Notes: generated by a model from the sequence alone, not told the origin. A DNA stretch of 64,000 bases from JAENVT01 sp963773085 (GCA_963773085.1 CAVYZS010000009.1:62001-126000), one strand, 5' to 3'; positions 37,059 through 45,831 are shown, counted from the first letter of the stretch. Numbers and translations: made by a program.

Positions 37059-37455
37059 GGGATTCGGTGTCGTCGGCCGGATGCTCACACGTCGGGCAAT
37101 AGAGACGGGTCTCGAGCGCAGTCCCGCACGACTCGTGGAGTGGCCCTTCGTTGTCGCCGGTCTGGCGCGCTCCCCAGGCCGACAGCAGCGAAATCGCGTC
37201 GCCCAACTCGCGACCCGCGTCGCTGAGGGCATACGCCAACCGGACTGGTCGTTGGCTGTACGGCACAGCGACCACGACGCCGTCGCGTTCGAGCTGGCGA
37301 AGTCGTGAGGTGAGGACGTTCGGGGCGATCCCGGACAGCAGGTCGGCCAGCTCACCGAACCGCCTCGGTCCGTCGAGCAGGCCGGACACGATCTGCAGCG
37401 TCCAGCGGTCCCCGATCACGGTGAGTGTGTGGGCGAGGTTGCGCGGGCGACTCAT
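37045..37455 (-). CDS. HxlR-family transcriptional regulator
   Basis: 136 residues. A winged helix-turn-helix with family features: VIGDRWTLQIVSGLLDGPRRFGEL, the recognition helix IAPNVLTSRLRQLERDGVV, and the wing VRLAYALSDAGREL. The C-terminal ~35 residues add Cys residues (SCGTALETRLYCPTCEHP) that could bind zinc or sense redox state. It is divergent from a protease gene across a 50-bp gap with a candidate operator, so it probably regulates both. Confidence 0.88.
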   Translation of the reverse strand: MSRPRNLAHTLTVIGDRWTLQIVSGLLDGPRRFGELADLLSGIAPNVLTSRLRQLERDGVVVAVPYSQRPVRLAYALSDAGRELGDAISLLSAWGARQTGDNEGPLHESCGTALETRLYCPTCEHPADDTESLSWI

Positions 37456-37464
37456 GCCGGTATC

Positions 37465-37485
37465 TTACTTGTAAATCAGAAGTCA
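37465..37485. promoter_or_regulatory. Candidate HxlR operator
   Basis: ACTT (37467-37470) and AAGT (37480-37483) form an inverted repeat with 9 bases between, overlapped by TTAC-TT-GTAA. HxlR-family regulators commonly bind short TACT/AGTA-type repeats. It lies 10 bp from the regulator start and ahead of the protease ribosome site AAGGAG (37491-37496). Confidence 0.5.
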
Positions 37486-37505
37486 CTAGCAAGGAGCAAG
37501 TAACT

Positions 37506-38423
37506 ATGTCCGTGATCGACGAGCTCTCCACCACCGCCCACTCCGTGCTGTCCGAACTCGGCGGCGCCATCGTCAGCATCGGCCAGGACGGCCGGGGCAG
37601 TGGCGTGGTGATCGCTGGCGGCAAGGTGGTGACCAACTCCCACAACCTTCGCGACCGCACCACCCTGGTGACCTTCGCCGACGGCACGGCAGTTCAAGGC
37701 ACCGTGGCCGGTGCCGACGAGGACGGTGATGTCGTCGTTCTCGACGTCGACACCGGTTCGGTCACCCCAGCAACCTGGGCCGAGCGTGTGCCCGAAGCCG
37801 GTGACGTGGTCTTCGCAGTGAGCCGTGGCGGGCACCGCACGAGGATCTCGTTCGGCATGGTCTCGGCGGTCGACCTGGCGTTCCAGGGTCCTCGCGGGCG
37901 GCAGGTACGCGGTGGCGTCGAGCACACCGCTCCGCTCGTTCGCGGCGCCTCGGGCGGCCCGGTCGCCAATGCTGCCGGCCAGGTTGTCGGCTTGAACACC
38001 CACCGGACCGGCCGTGGGTTCTACCTCGCCCGCCCGATCGACGCGGCCCTGCGATCGACCATCGACGACCTGGCTGCCGGAAAGTCGGTCGTCAGGCCGC
38101 GCCTCGGCGTCGCCCTGGCCCCACCTGCCGTCGCCGCCAAGCTCCGAGCGTCGGTCGGACTGCCAGAACGTGACGGCCTGCTCGTGCGCGGCGTCGAAGC
38201 GGGTGGACCGGCGTCGAATGCCGGCATCGCCGAAGGCGACCTCCTGGTAGCCGCCGGAAACACCCCACTCGATTCCATCGACGCGCTGCACGATGCCCTG
38301 GCCGGCGCCGGCGAGTCGCTGCAGCTCACCGTCGTGCGCGGCACGCAGGAAAGGACCGTTGTCGTCAACTACGCGTCTACGACGGAGGCGGCCGACGTGG
38401 AAACCGGCACCGACACCCTGTGA
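37506..38423 (+). CDS. HtrA-like serine protease with PDZ domain, no signal peptide
   Basis: 305 residues. A trypsin-like S1C domain has His46 (VVTNSHNL), Asp75 (DEDGDVVVLD) and Ser149 (RGASGGPVAN). A PDZ domain follows (about 205-290: GLLVRGVEAGGPASNAGIAEGDLLVAAG). Unlike typical HtrA/DegP it has neither a signal peptide nor a TM helix, so it should act in the cytosol. ATG 37506 follows AAGGAG at a good distance. It is likely controlled by the divergent HxlR regulator. Confidence 0.85.
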   Translation: MSVIDELSTTAHSVLSELGGAIVSIGQDGRGSGVVIAGGKVVTNSHNLRDRTTLVTFADGTAVQGTVAGADEDGDVVVLDVDTGSVTPATWAERVPEAGDVVFAVSRGGHRTRISFGMVSAVDLAFQGPRGRQVRGGVEHTAPLVRGASGGPVANAAGQVVGLNTHRTGRGFYLARPIDAALRSTIDDLAAGKSVVRPRLGVALAPPAVAAKLRASVGLPERDGLLVRGVEAGGPASNAGIAEGDLLVAAGNTPLDSIDALHDALAGAGESLQLTVVRGTQERTVVVNYASTTEAADVETGTDTL

Positions 38424-38444
38424 CTCAGCACCGCTCGTGTGAAC

Positions 38445-38456
38445 AACATCGATGTT
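38445..38456. promoter_or_regulatory. 12-bp palindrome AACATCGATGTT
   Basis: A perfect palindrome between the protease and hydrolase genes, 25 bases upstream of the hydrolase -10 element. It is a possible operator; chance is not excluded. Confidence 0.35.
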
Positions 38457-38480
38457 CTCGCATGCGGAACGACCGTCGGA

Positions 38481-38486
38481 TACCGT
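38481..38486 (+). promoter_or_regulatory. -10 element of the hydrolase gene (leaderless type)
   Basis: TACCGT lies 6 bases before ATG 38493, identical to the hexamer before lysS. Confidence 0.4.
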
Positions 38487-38492
38487 CGCGGG

Positions 38493-39335
38493 ATGGCCAT
38501 GGCGCGCAACGGAACCTGCCAGATCTACTACGAAACGTTCGGTTCTCCCGCTGACCCGACGTTGCTCCTCGTCAACGGTCTGGGAAGTCAGTGCATCAAC
38601 TACCACGAGGACTGGTGCGCGATGTTCGTCGCACGGGGCCTGCACGTGGTGCGCTTCGACAATCGCGACGTGGGCATGTCGACGAAGTTCGATACGTCGC
38701 CGCCCGGTGCGGCCTACAACGTTTCCGACATGGCAGCCGACGCGGTGGCTGTGCTGGACGCGCTCGACATCGAACGCGCCCACGTGATGGGCCTGTCGAT
38801 GGGCGGCATGATCGTGCAGGTGATGGCCATCGAGCACTCGCGGCGGTTGCTGTCGATGACCTCGGTGATGTCACGCACCGGTGAGCGGGGTTACGGCGAG
38901 CCGACTCCCGAGGCCTTTGCGCTGCTGACCGCGCCTCCGGCTATCGACCGCGAATCGTACGTGGAAGGTCACGTTGCCGGGTTGCGCGTGTGGGGCAGTC
39001 CAGCGTTCGCCGATGAGAGCAGATGGCGCCGCGACGCTGATCGGGCATTCGACCGGTGCTTCCATCCTTCGGGTCCTGCGCGGCAGTATGCGGCAGTCCT
39101 CGCGTCACCAGCCCGCGCCAGTCTTCTCCGCGAGGTCACCACACCCACGCTCGTGATGCACGGCGACTGCGACACGCTGATCGACATCAGTGGCGGCCGG
39201 CGCACCGCAGAACTGATACCAGGGGCACGTTTCGAGGTCATCGAGGGAATGGGCCACGACTACCCGCCGCAGTTGTGGAACGTATGGGTCGACCTGGTCG
39301 ACACCTTCGTCCAGTCGACGTCACGCGCCGCGTGA
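38493..39335 (+). CDS. Alpha/beta hydrolase
   Basis: 280 residues with the alpha/beta hydrolase core: oxyanion segment LLVNGLGSQ, VVRFDNRDVGMS, nucleophile elbow GLSMGG, the acid region HGDCDTLIDI and the catalytic His in GMGHDYP. It resembles small esterases and meta-cleavage-type hydrolases, but the substrate is unclear. Although it borders the aromatic region, it converges on it and has its own promoter. Its end overlaps the IclR gene by 15 bp. Confidence 0.82.
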   Translation: MAMARNGTCQIYYETFGSPADPTLLLVNGLGSQCINYHEDWCAMFVARGLHVVRFDNRDVGMSTKFDTSPPGAAYNVSDMAADAVAVLDALDIERAHVMGLSMGGMIVQVMAIEHSRRLLSMTSVMSRTGERGYGEPTPEAFALLTAPPAIDRESYVEGHVAGLRVWGSPAFADESRWRRDADRAFDRCFHPSGPARQYAAVLASPARASLLREVTTPTLVMHGDCDTLIDISGGRRTAELIPGARFEVIEGMGHDYPPQLWNVWVDLVDTFVQSTSRAA

Positions 39336-40091
39336 ACGACGCTCCACAAAGCCCATCGCCGCGCTGATCTCCGACGCGCAACGTCGCACCTGACGAACGG
39401 ATCTCATCAGTTGCTCGTCGCCGAGCCGCAAGGCAGGGCCGGCAATCGCGACTGCGGCAATGCACGCGCCGTCACGACCGAAGACCGGTGCTCCGACGCT
39501 TGCTACGCCGGGCTCGCTCTCTTCGACCGAGACCGAGTAACCGAGCGTTCGGACGCGGTCGAGCGTCTCGGCCAGAAGGGCCCTGCTCGTGATGGTGCGT
39601 GGCGCCCGGCGACGTAGGCCGCGCTGCAGCACGGCCTCGACAGCAGAGTCGTTGAACGCCAGCAGGCACTTCCCCGACGACGTGGCATGCGCAGGTACAC
39701 GTCGTCCGACACGGTTGAACATGCGCGCCAGACCCGCTGACTCCATCTGGTCGACGAAGACGACATCCGCCCCGTCGAGCACTGCGAGGTGCACCGTCTC
39801 CTTGCTCTCGACCCGCAGCCGCTCGAGCGGCCCGTGAGCCACTTCGCGCAAGCGCAGACCCGAGACGACGAGTTGGCCCATCTCGTGCAACTTCAGCCCG
39901 AGGCGATATCGGTCATCGCTCGTCTTGACCACATAGCCGTACTCGAGCAGCGTGCTGAGGGCACGGTGCACGGTGGACTTGCCCATGTCGAGCTTGCGGG
40001 CCAGTTCGGACACGCCGAGAACCGGATCGGCAAAGCTGAAGGCGTCGAGCACCTTCAGCGTCTTGGCAACAGTCGACAGTTGCTCGCCCAT
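39321..40091 (-). CDS. IclR-family transcriptional regulator (1)
   Basis: 256 residues: an N-terminal winged helix (SVSELARKL-type helix and KSTVHRALSTLLEYGYV) and a C-terminal effector domain with VGRRVPAHATSSGKCLLAF and SVEESEPGVASVGAPVF. IclR proteins commonly control aromatic catabolism by binding ring compounds. It is the last gene of the kinase operon, 11 bp after its neighbour. It is related in sequence to the second IclR at 47633. The GTTCC-N7-GGAAC palindromes nearby are its likely targets. Confidence 0.9.
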   Translation of the reverse strand: MGEQLSTVAKTLKVLDAFSFADPVLGVSELARKLDMGKSTVHRALSTLLEYGYVVKTSDDRYRLGLKLHEMGQLVVSGLRLREVAHGPLERLRVESKETVHLAVLDGADVVFVDQMESAGLARMFNRVGRRVPAHATSSGKCLLAFNDSAVEAVLQRGLRRRAPRTITSRALLAETLDRVRTLGYSVSVEESEPGVASVGAPVFGRDGACIAAVAIAGPALRLGDEQLMRSVRQVRRCASEISAAMGFVERRSRGA

Positions 40092-40102
40092 GCGATCGAG
40101 CG

Positions 40103-41926
40103 TCAGTCGAGGATGGTCACGACACCGTGGTCACCGTCGACGCGCACGCGCATGCCCGTCTTGATCGACTTGGTGGCGAATGCGGTGCCCGTGACTGCGG
40201 GTAACCCGTACTCGCGACAGACGATCGCCGCGTGGCTCATCATCCCGCCCGAATCGGTGACGGTCCCGGCGATGCGTCGGAACACCGGTGCCCACGACGG
40301 TGCGGTGACAGGGGCAACGAGGATCTCGCCATCTTCGAGTTCGGCAACCTGATCGGCATTGGACAACACCCGGGCAATGCCCTCGACGACGCCGGGTGAG
40401 GCGGCGAAGCCGCTCAGACCTCCGTCGCTCGACATGCCACCCAGCCACTTCTGGATCGAATCACTGGTGATGCCCCACAGCATGATCGTGAACGGCTCGG
40501 TCACGACCTCCGGGGGAGCCCCGAGTGCGGGCGGGGCATCCCACGCCTGGCATGCGGCCATGATCGCCCGCCGCTTGGCGACCACGTCGGGCCAGTACGA
40601 CGGGCCCCGAGGCGCTACCCCGGCGGCCCAGGCAAACGTCATGTCGCTGATTGCCGTCGGGATCTCGTCGCGCTTGAGCATGAAGATGTCGTCGGCATCA
40701 GTCCAGAACCCTTCCTTGACGAAGACATTCGACAGTTCACGCATCTTGCGCCACATCACACTGATGCCCCAGTGCTCGACGTAGAAATTGTGATTCTCGA
40801 CGTAATGGAACACCGTGCGGCTGAGCCCGAGCTTGGCCTCGAAGTTGGCCTTGTCGTCGCCGTCGAGCAGGTCGATGTACTCCGCGGCCACACGATCGCG
40901 CTCGGCGATCACAGCTTCTTGTGGGGTGTCGATCTCCTCCCCCGCCTGCAGTTGGCGGATGTAACCGCGCATGAAGGAAAAGGGGATGTCGAGTCGCTCC
41001 GCCCAGACCGCATCGGTGTGGTAGAAGCCGGTGCCGTTGGAGTAGTTGAACCACGGGTACTGCGCCTTGGCGTACTCGCTCAGCCAGTTCTCGCCACCCG
41101 ATGCGGAGCTCACCGCTGCCAAGGCCTGGTCGACGGTGCCCTCGCACAACGTGGCGCCGAGGCCGCTGTCGACAGCGAGACGAGCCAGCCTGCGCAATTC
41201 CTCGTCGGGGCGGAACAGATCGACCTCGATACCGGCGACCATCTTGGCGATCGACAGATCGGGGATGCTGGGGAAGACCTGCTTGCAGAAACCGAAATAG
41301 TCGAGGTACGCCGCATAGCCCAGGTTGAGCATCTCGAAGTGCAACTGCCAGAGCTCCAGGGAGAGATCGACCAACTCGTGATACCCGTGCTGCAGGTCAT
41401 AGACGTTGCTGCGACCGACATGCCCGGTGACGACCTCCAGATCGACCATGTCGGGTAGCGGTGCGAAGTTCAGGGCCTCGAGCTTGGCGATCACCACCTT
41501 CGCCTTGTCGATCCACTCCGCTTCGATCGCGTCCCAGTTGGCGAAGTAGTGCCCGGCACGTTGCATGAAATGCTCGACACGACCGGGGATGTCGTTGGGG
41601 TCGGCGACAGGAACGGGTGTGAGGTAGAACCAGCCGTTGAGGACGCGGATGTCGATCCCCATTGCCGGCGGAACGATGTAGTGGCGGCTGTTGTACGAAC
41701 CGAGCGATGCAAAGGCGTACTCGACCAGGCTCATGTCGAACGGCGGCATGACGGTCGGCAGGTGGATGGCATCGCGGAACCAGAACATCGATTCGTCGTA
41801 CGGCTTGCGGGCCTCGCTGAACAGCAGGTGGTATGGGTACAGGTCCTCCCATCCCTCGGCCCCCGGCGGCGTGGTGATGGAGAACGGGCTGTCGAAGCGG
41901 ACTCGCGCAGTGTGATCTTGGCTCAT
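40103..41926 (-). CDS. PEP-utilising-enzyme mobile-domain protein (catalytic-His subunit of a split dikinase)
   Basis: 607 residues. The C terminus is the swivelling phospho-His domain of PEP synthase/PPDK, with GGMMSHAAIV and His about 565. The N-terminal ~480 residues (aromatic-rich, for example LYPYHLLFSEARKP and PWFNYSNGTGFYH) have no PEP/pyruvate TIM barrel and probably bind the acceptor. The layout matches the large subunit of phenylphosphate synthase and CreH/CreI-type cresol kinases, in which ATP phosphorylates the His and then a phenol. ATG 41926 has a GGGGAAT ribosome site. It pairs with the adjacent ATP-binding subunit. Confidence 0.8.
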   Translation of the reverse strand: MSQDHTARVRFDSPFSITTPPGAEGWEDLYPYHLLFSEARKPYDESMFWFRDAIHLPTVMPPFDMSLVEYAFASLGSYNSRHYIVPPAMGIDIRVLNGWFYLTPVPVADPNDIPGRVEHFMQRAGHYFANWDAIEAEWIDKAKVVIAKLEALNFAPLPDMVDLEVVTGHVGRSNVYDLQHGYHELVDLSLELWQLHFEMLNLGYAAYLDYFGFCKQVFPSIPDLSIAKMVAGIEVDLFRPDEELRRLARLAVDSGLGATLCEGTVDQALAAVSSASGGENWLSEYAKAQYPWFNYSNGTGFYHTDAVWAERLDIPFSFMRGYIRQLQAGEEIDTPQEAVIAERDRVAAEYIDLLDGDDKANFEAKLGLSRTVFHYVENHNFYVEHWGISVMWRKMRELSNVFVKEGFWTDADDIFMLKRDEIPTAISDMTFAWAAGVAPRGPSYWPDVVAKRRAIMAACQAWDAPPALGAPPEVVTEPFTIMLWGITSDSIQKWLGGMSSDGGLSGFAASPGVVEGIARVLSNADQVAELEDGEILVAPVTAPSWAPVFRRIAGTVTDSGGMMSHAAIVCREYGLPAVTGTAFATKSIKTGMRVRVDGDHGVVTILD

Positions 41927-41970
41927 GGTGATTCCCCAGTTGTAGACGAACGGTTGCAGACGAAAATTGG

Positions 41971-43038
41971 CTAGTTCTTGACTTGTACGGGCTTCAGCAG
42001 GTTGCTGACGACGCCTTCGATCCCGGTGTGCACCCCGTGGCTGATCTGGCGGGGCTTGTTGCTCCAGACAGTCTCCGGTCGGCTCTGCAGGAGATGCACG
42101 GCTGACCCGCCATCGACTCCGATCGTCACCGCCCATTCCACGTCCTGCGGTCGGCCGAAGTGCTTCTCTGCCTGTCGTGCGAGCTTGGCGATCGCTTTGA
42201 TCTCGTCGTCGGTCAGGCTCGGCGCAGTGCTGCGATCGGCGTCGAGCGGCCTTTCCACGACCCGATCGTGATCGATGCAGCATTCCAGTTCCTTCGCCGA
42301 AACCGTGCGCTTGGTGATCTCGAAGACGACCTTGTCGATCATGTAGTTGTCGGGGGTGACTGTGCCCGACACCACCGATTCGCCGAGACCGAACGCCGAG
42401 TCGATCACGATGGTGGATCGATCGCCGTTCGTCGGGTTCAAGGTGAACGCCACGCCGGCCGCCTTCGGCAGCACCATCTGCTGTACGGCGACGCTCATCG
42501 CCACTTCAGCGTGCGGATAGCCGTTCTCGTGGCGATAGGCGATGGCCCGATCGTTGTAGAGGCTGGCCCAGCAATGCACGACGTTGTTGACCACGTTGTC
42601 TGCACCGCGAATCCACAGGTACGTGTCTTGCTGGCCGGCGAACGACGCATCGGGCATGTCTTCGGCGGTCGAACTCGACCGCACCGCCACGGCGACATCG
42701 TGCATGCCCGTCTGTTCACAGAGTTGGCGATACCCCTCACGAATCGTCGCCTCGGCTTCCTCCGACGGCCCGGCATCGAGCACCATCTGACGGCACGTCG
42801 CCGCTGCTTCGGTGAGCGCGTGCAGGTCGCTGACGTCGAGATCATCGAGCAACTTGTGCAGCACCGGCCCGACATGGTCTCTGCCCATCGAGTCCACAAA
42901 CGCGTGAGTCGTGACCGCGAAGCCTGGCGGAACAGGGAGCCCGGCGACTGTCATGGCGCCGAGGCTGGCGCACTTCCCACCGATGATGGGCCGGTCTGAT
43001 TCCTGGTAGTTGTCGAAGAAGATGGCGTGGTCCGCCAC
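41971..43038 (-). CDS. PEP/pyruvate-binding (ATP-grasp) subunit of a split dikinase
   Basis: 355 residues equal to the N-terminal ATP-binding domain of PEP synthase: IIGGKCASLGAM, GLPVPPGFAVTTHAF, AVRSSSTAEDMPDASFAGQQDTYL, ENGYPHAEVAMSVAVQQM, ESVVSGTVTPDNY and WAVTIGVDGG with LLQSRPET. It has no phospho-His or TIM-barrel domain; the His domain is the separate downstream gene. The start overlaps the preceding stop (TAGTG); GTG 43044 is an alternative. It is known from related systems to donate phosphate from ATP to the swivelling His. Confidence 0.85.
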   Translation of the reverse strand: MADHAIFFDNYQESDRPIIGGKCASLGAMTVAGLPVPPGFAVTTHAFVDSMGRDHVGPVLHKLLDDLDVSDLHALTEAAATCRQMVLDAGPSEEAEATIREGYRQLCEQTGMHDVAVAVRSSSTAEDMPDASFAGQQDTYLWIRGADNVVNNVVHCWASLYNDRAIAYRHENGYPHAEVAMSVAVQQMVLPKAAGVAFTLNPTNGDRSTIVIDSAFGLGESVVSGTVTPDNYMIDKVVFEITKRTVSAKELECCIDHDRVVERPLDADRSTAPSLTDDEIKAIAKLARQAEKHFGRPQDVEWAVTIGVDGGSAVHLLQSRPETVWSNKPRQISHGVHTGIEGVVSNLLKPVQVKN

Positions 43039-43742
43039 TACCACGACACCCCTTCGTAGGCGTCCCAGCAACGCCGCGTGGCCTCGGCACCGGCGAAGTA
43101 CGCGGCGCGCGCCGACCGACGCTTCTCGTCGGTGTCGAGGTAGCGCTCGGCGAACTCGCCGACGTGGCCGCCGTGGTCTTCGTCGACCGTGATGTGGATG
43201 GTGTGGAAGGCGTAGTCGTCGGGTTCCAACAGGTGGCCGTAATGGTGCTTGAAGCCTTCCACGGCGCGGATGTAGGCGGGCGGGATCTGGTTCTCGATGC
43301 CCAGGCTGGCGCCGAACTGGAACTCGTACCACGGCCGTTGGTGGGCCAGGTTGAAGAGGAAGCTCTCGCTGAGGACCGCGTCGACGTTCGGCGTTGATTC
43401 GGTGATGACCTCGTCGGGCGCACCGAGGGCCCGTGTGAACTGGAACAGCCAGTGCAGGTGACCGTGACCGGACTTCGACTGGATGCCGAGCACCTCCTCG
43501 CCGATGTTCTCGATCACGCTCTCGGTCATCTCGTACGGGATCCGCCCCGACCAGATCGCCAGGAATCGACGGGTGTGGTAGGTCACGCCCTGATAGTGCT
43601 GACGCGCCCAGCCGACCAACTCCTCCTTGGTCGCCTCGCCCTGCACCACTCGCTCGACCCACCGCGCCTTGTCGAGCGTGCGGCCCGATGCGATCAGTTC
43701 TTCGCGCATCTCGTCTACGAATGCATCACCATCGAACGACAT
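43038..43742 (-). CDS. Heme-oxygenase-like diiron oxygenase (PqqC/CADD-like, HDO fold) 1
   Basis: 234 residues, all helical. The C-terminal H-x3-D-x2-H metal motif (His183-Asp187-His190, in HIHITVDEDH) and the earlier Glu/His-rich segment EEVLGIQSKSGHGHLHW are the signature of heme-oxygenase-fold diiron oxidases such as CADD, UndA and BesC. These use O2 to attack unactivated bonds. It heads an operon with the split kinase and IclR 1, and has a close paralogue at 46839-47544. A palindromic operator is 84 bp upstream. The substrate is unknown; a phosphorylated aromatic is a reasonable guess from context. Confidence 0.82.
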   Translation of the reverse strand: MSFDGDAFVDEMREELIASGRTLDKARWVERVVQGEATKEELVGWARQHYQGVTYHTRRFLAIWSGRIPYEMTESVIENIGEEVLGIQSKSGHGHLHWLFQFTRALGAPDEVITESTPNVDAVLSESFLFNLAHQRPWYEFQFGASLGIENQIPPAYIRAVEGFKHHYGHLLEPDDYAFHTIHITVDEDHGGHVGEFAERYLDTDEKRRSARAAYFAGAEATRRCWDAYEGVSW

Positions 43743-43826
43743 CTGACGAACCCCCTCAGGATCTCTTGACTTGTGTTTCGTGACCGCCGCACTGTCGCAT
43801 CGTCGCCGCCATCACTCAAGGTCCCC

Positions 43827-43843
43827 GTTCCGGATATTGGAAC
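43827..43843. promoter_or_regulatory. IclR-type operator, GTTCC-N7-GGAAC, copy 1
   Basis: GTTCC and GGAAC arms, extended by C and G to six bases each, with centre GGATATT. It lies between the divergent HDO 1 operon and the nitroreductase gene, 44 bp before the GTG of the latter. The same palindrome occurs at 46779 and 54178. Confidence 0.75.
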
Positions 43844-43887
43844 GCGGGTAACCCTCGGGAGGGCGCGGGTGCTGCGATGATGGGCGG

Positions 43888-44449
43888 GTGCAATCGACCG
43901 AGCTCGCAGAACTGATCCGCCGCCGTCGAACCAGCATGCTGGTCGACAAGGAGCGTGCCGTGCCCTACGACGTGATCAGTGACCTGTGCGAGTTGGCCCA
44001 GTGGGCTCCGAACCACAAGCGGACCTGGCCGTGGCGCTTCGCCTTCGCCGAAGGCCCCGCCCGGGCCCGGCTCGGCCAGGTCATCGCCGACGCCATGCAC
44101 GCTCACGGTGATCCACCCGAGAAGGTCGACAAGGCCCGCACCAAGTACCTGCGCACGCCGGCAACCCTGATCGTCGGATCAGCCCCAGGTGACTCGCCGC
44201 TGCGCACCGACGAGAACCGTGACGCAGTGGCCGCCGGGATCCAGAACCTCTTGCTCGCTGCCACCGAACGAGGTCTGGCCAGCTACTGGAGCTCGTGCCC
44301 GAAGGGGACCAACGACGCCGTCGCCGAACTGTGCGGGTTCGAATCCGGCACGCACATCTCCGGCCTCATCTACCTCGGATGGGCGACCGTCGACCGGCGA
44401 GGCGCCCCACCGCCCGGCGCCCGACGTGCACGTCATCGCTGCCACCTGA
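43888..44449 (+). CDS. Nitroreductase-family FMN protein (frameshifted near C terminus)
   Basis: About 187 residues. LAELIRRRRTSMLVDKERAVP, the FMN-binding AQWAPNHKRTWPWRF, AAGIQNLLLAATERGLASYWSS and LIYLGWAT fit the nitroreductase fold. After GWAT the frame runs on into nonsense over the convergent gene. The next frame gives the expected end STGEAPHRPAPDVHVIAAT with a stop at 44449. One extra base near 44389 explains it. It reduces nitro groups, quinones or enones with NAD(P)H. The operator 44 bp upstream places it in the aromatic regulon. Confidence 0.78.
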
Positions 44450-44458
44450 ACGCGTCAG

Positions 44459-44698
44459 TCAGCCCCAGATGCTCTTGCGCGGCGCGGGAGTCACCACGAC
44501 GGCACCCGACAACGTGCCGATCGGCGTGATGCACAACCGCGTGTCCTCGCCGTTGACCTTCGACTCGCACTTACCGCAGATGCCTTCCTGGCACCCACGG
44601 CGCGGCCGGACGTGCTCGGCGATTTCGCGGATCGCCTTGAGTGCCGCCATCGTCGGATCGGCGACGATCGAGTACTCGACGTCGTCGACCGTCAGCAC
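44459..44698 (-). CDS. Very small [2Fe-2S] protein (XDH-small-subunit-like cluster) 1
   Basis: 79 residues. The cluster motif is C-x4-C-x2-C-x11-C in RRGCQEGICGKCESKV...RLC, as in the plant-type cluster of molybdenum hydroxylase small subunits. The second helical [2Fe-2S] domain of those subunits is missing. GTG 44698 is the only start in frame after a stop near 44770. It lies downstream of the dioxygenase and phosphatase genes on the same strand and is related to the protein at 48408-48665. It probably feeds electrons to an oxygenase such as the HDO proteins. Confidence 0.75.
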   Translation of the reverse strand: MLTVDDVEYSIVADPTMAALKAIREIAEHVRPRRGCQEGICGKCESKVNGEDTRLCITPIGTLSGAVVVTPAPRKSIWG

Positions 44699-44737
44699 CG
44701 TCAGGATCGGCGGCTCGCCGAAGCCGGCAAACCCACC

Positions 44738-44795
44738 GCCATCAGATTTGGCATCGATTTGGCATCAGACCTGGACATCAGACTGGGCATCGGGC
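44738..44795. repeat. Degenerate 11-12-bp direct repeats
   Basis: Five units related to GGCATCAGATTT follow one another (starts 44738, 44750, 44761, 44773, 44785) in the 119-bp gap between the phosphatase and the small [2Fe-2S] gene. No ORF or promoter is clear here. It could be a slippage array or a regulatory site. Confidence 0.6.
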
Positions 44796-44817
44796 ACAGC
44801 CCGTTCGGCCTCCACGG

Positions 44818-45831
44818 TCATGCGTACCAACTCGGCGTCGCCAGCGTGGGGATCTCCAGTTCCAACCCGCGGCCACGATACGTCAGCACGGCGTGCTCGT
44901 GGTCGTCGTAGACCTTGATGCGCACATCTTCGGTGTTGTTCGGCTCGCCGGGATCGTGACCGACCGCCGACGCCGCGACGGCGCGGATCGGACCGGAATG
45001 CCCGCACATGTAGATGGCCGTGTTCGGGCCGCTCTCCTCGACGATCTCGGTGATCCCCTTCCAGTGCCGGCGGACGACGATCATCGGTGGTTCGAAGTAG
45101 AACAGCGGCTGCGTGAGCCACACCGTGATCGGGTCACCGCCGGCCTGCAGCACGCGGTAGAAGCGGTTCATCTCCGTGATCCAGCCAGGTCGATCGCCGA
45201 CGCCGAAGCGTTGGTAGCCCTCGTGGATCTGGGCGAACTCCTGGAACGCTGCAGTCACGTCGACCTCGCGGCCGCCGGCCCACACCTGGAAGTTCTTGAA
45301 CGCTTCGTGCGGATAGGGCTCCTCGACCGTCACGTCGGCGATGCCGTAGCGACTGAGCGCCTGCAGCACACCGCTGCGTACGCCGACCGCGGTCTCGGTG
45401 GCCCGCGCTGTCGGCGCATGCGGGAACCTGACCGTCATTCCCTCCTTCAGCCCCTTGGCCAGGTCCTGGCCCTTGCGGTGGGCCTGCCATTGACCGAGCG
45501 GCGTGAGCGCACCGTCGGTGACGTAACCCTGCGTCTGACCGTGGCGGATCAGGCGCACATCGATCGAGGTGGTGATCCGTTTGCGGAACTCACCCGGGAA
45601 CTGTTCGCGCGGAGACACGGTCTCACGGGCGAACTCCTCGGTCCGGCCCGGCGGCGCGGTGACTCGATCGAGCTCCTCGAGGGCCCGCAACGTCGATCGC
45701 TCGCGTGCCCGCAGCATGAACGCCGGCTCGTCCGTGTGCAGCGCACCTGGATCGAGGGGCGAAACGGGATCTGATCGGCGCCGCGCGTACTTGGCGAGGT
45801 ACAGCGGCGCGTCGTCGCGGGTGACACTCAT
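44818..45831 (-). CDS. Histidine phosphatase superfamily protein with N-terminal extension
   Basis: 337 residues. The phosphatase core has LIRHGQTQG (nucleophile His97), EEPYPHE and MCGHSGP (second His about 283). About 90 extra residues precede the core; they are basic and helical, with no signal peptide. ATG 45831 overlaps the dioxygenase stop by 4 bp (ATGA), so the two are made together. In this setting it may remove phosphate from an aryl phosphate before ring cleavage. That role is inferred; a sugar-phosphate phosphatase is the alternative. Confidence 0.8.
   Translation of the reverse strand: MSVTRDDAPLYLAKYARRRSDPVSPLDPGALHTDEPAFMLRARERSTLRALEELDRVTAPPGRTEEFARETVSPREQFPGEFRKRITTSIDVRLIRHGQTQGYVTDGALTPLGQWQAHRKGQDLAKGLKEGMTVRFPHAPTARATETAVGVRSGVLQALSRYGIADVTVEEPYPHEAFKNFQVWAGGREVDVTAAFQEFAQIHEGYQRFGVGDRPGWITEMNRFYRVLQAGGDPITVWLTQPLFYFEPPMIVVRRHWKGITEIVEESGPNTAIYMCGHSGPIRAVAASAVGHDPGEPNNTEDVRIKVYDDHEHAVLTYRGRGLELEIPTLATPSWYA

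Noticed and set aside
40103..42283. A 726-residue version of the swivel-domain protein starting at 42283
   Set aside because: The added N-terminal part is Arg/Ser-rich shadow translation of the upstream kinase subunit gene. ATG 41926 has a ribosome site and begins normal protein sequence.
41971..43662. A 563-residue kinase subunit starting at 43662
   Set aside because: The first ~200 residues are an out-of-frame reading of the HDO 1 gene. The PEP-synthase homology begins at about 43038.
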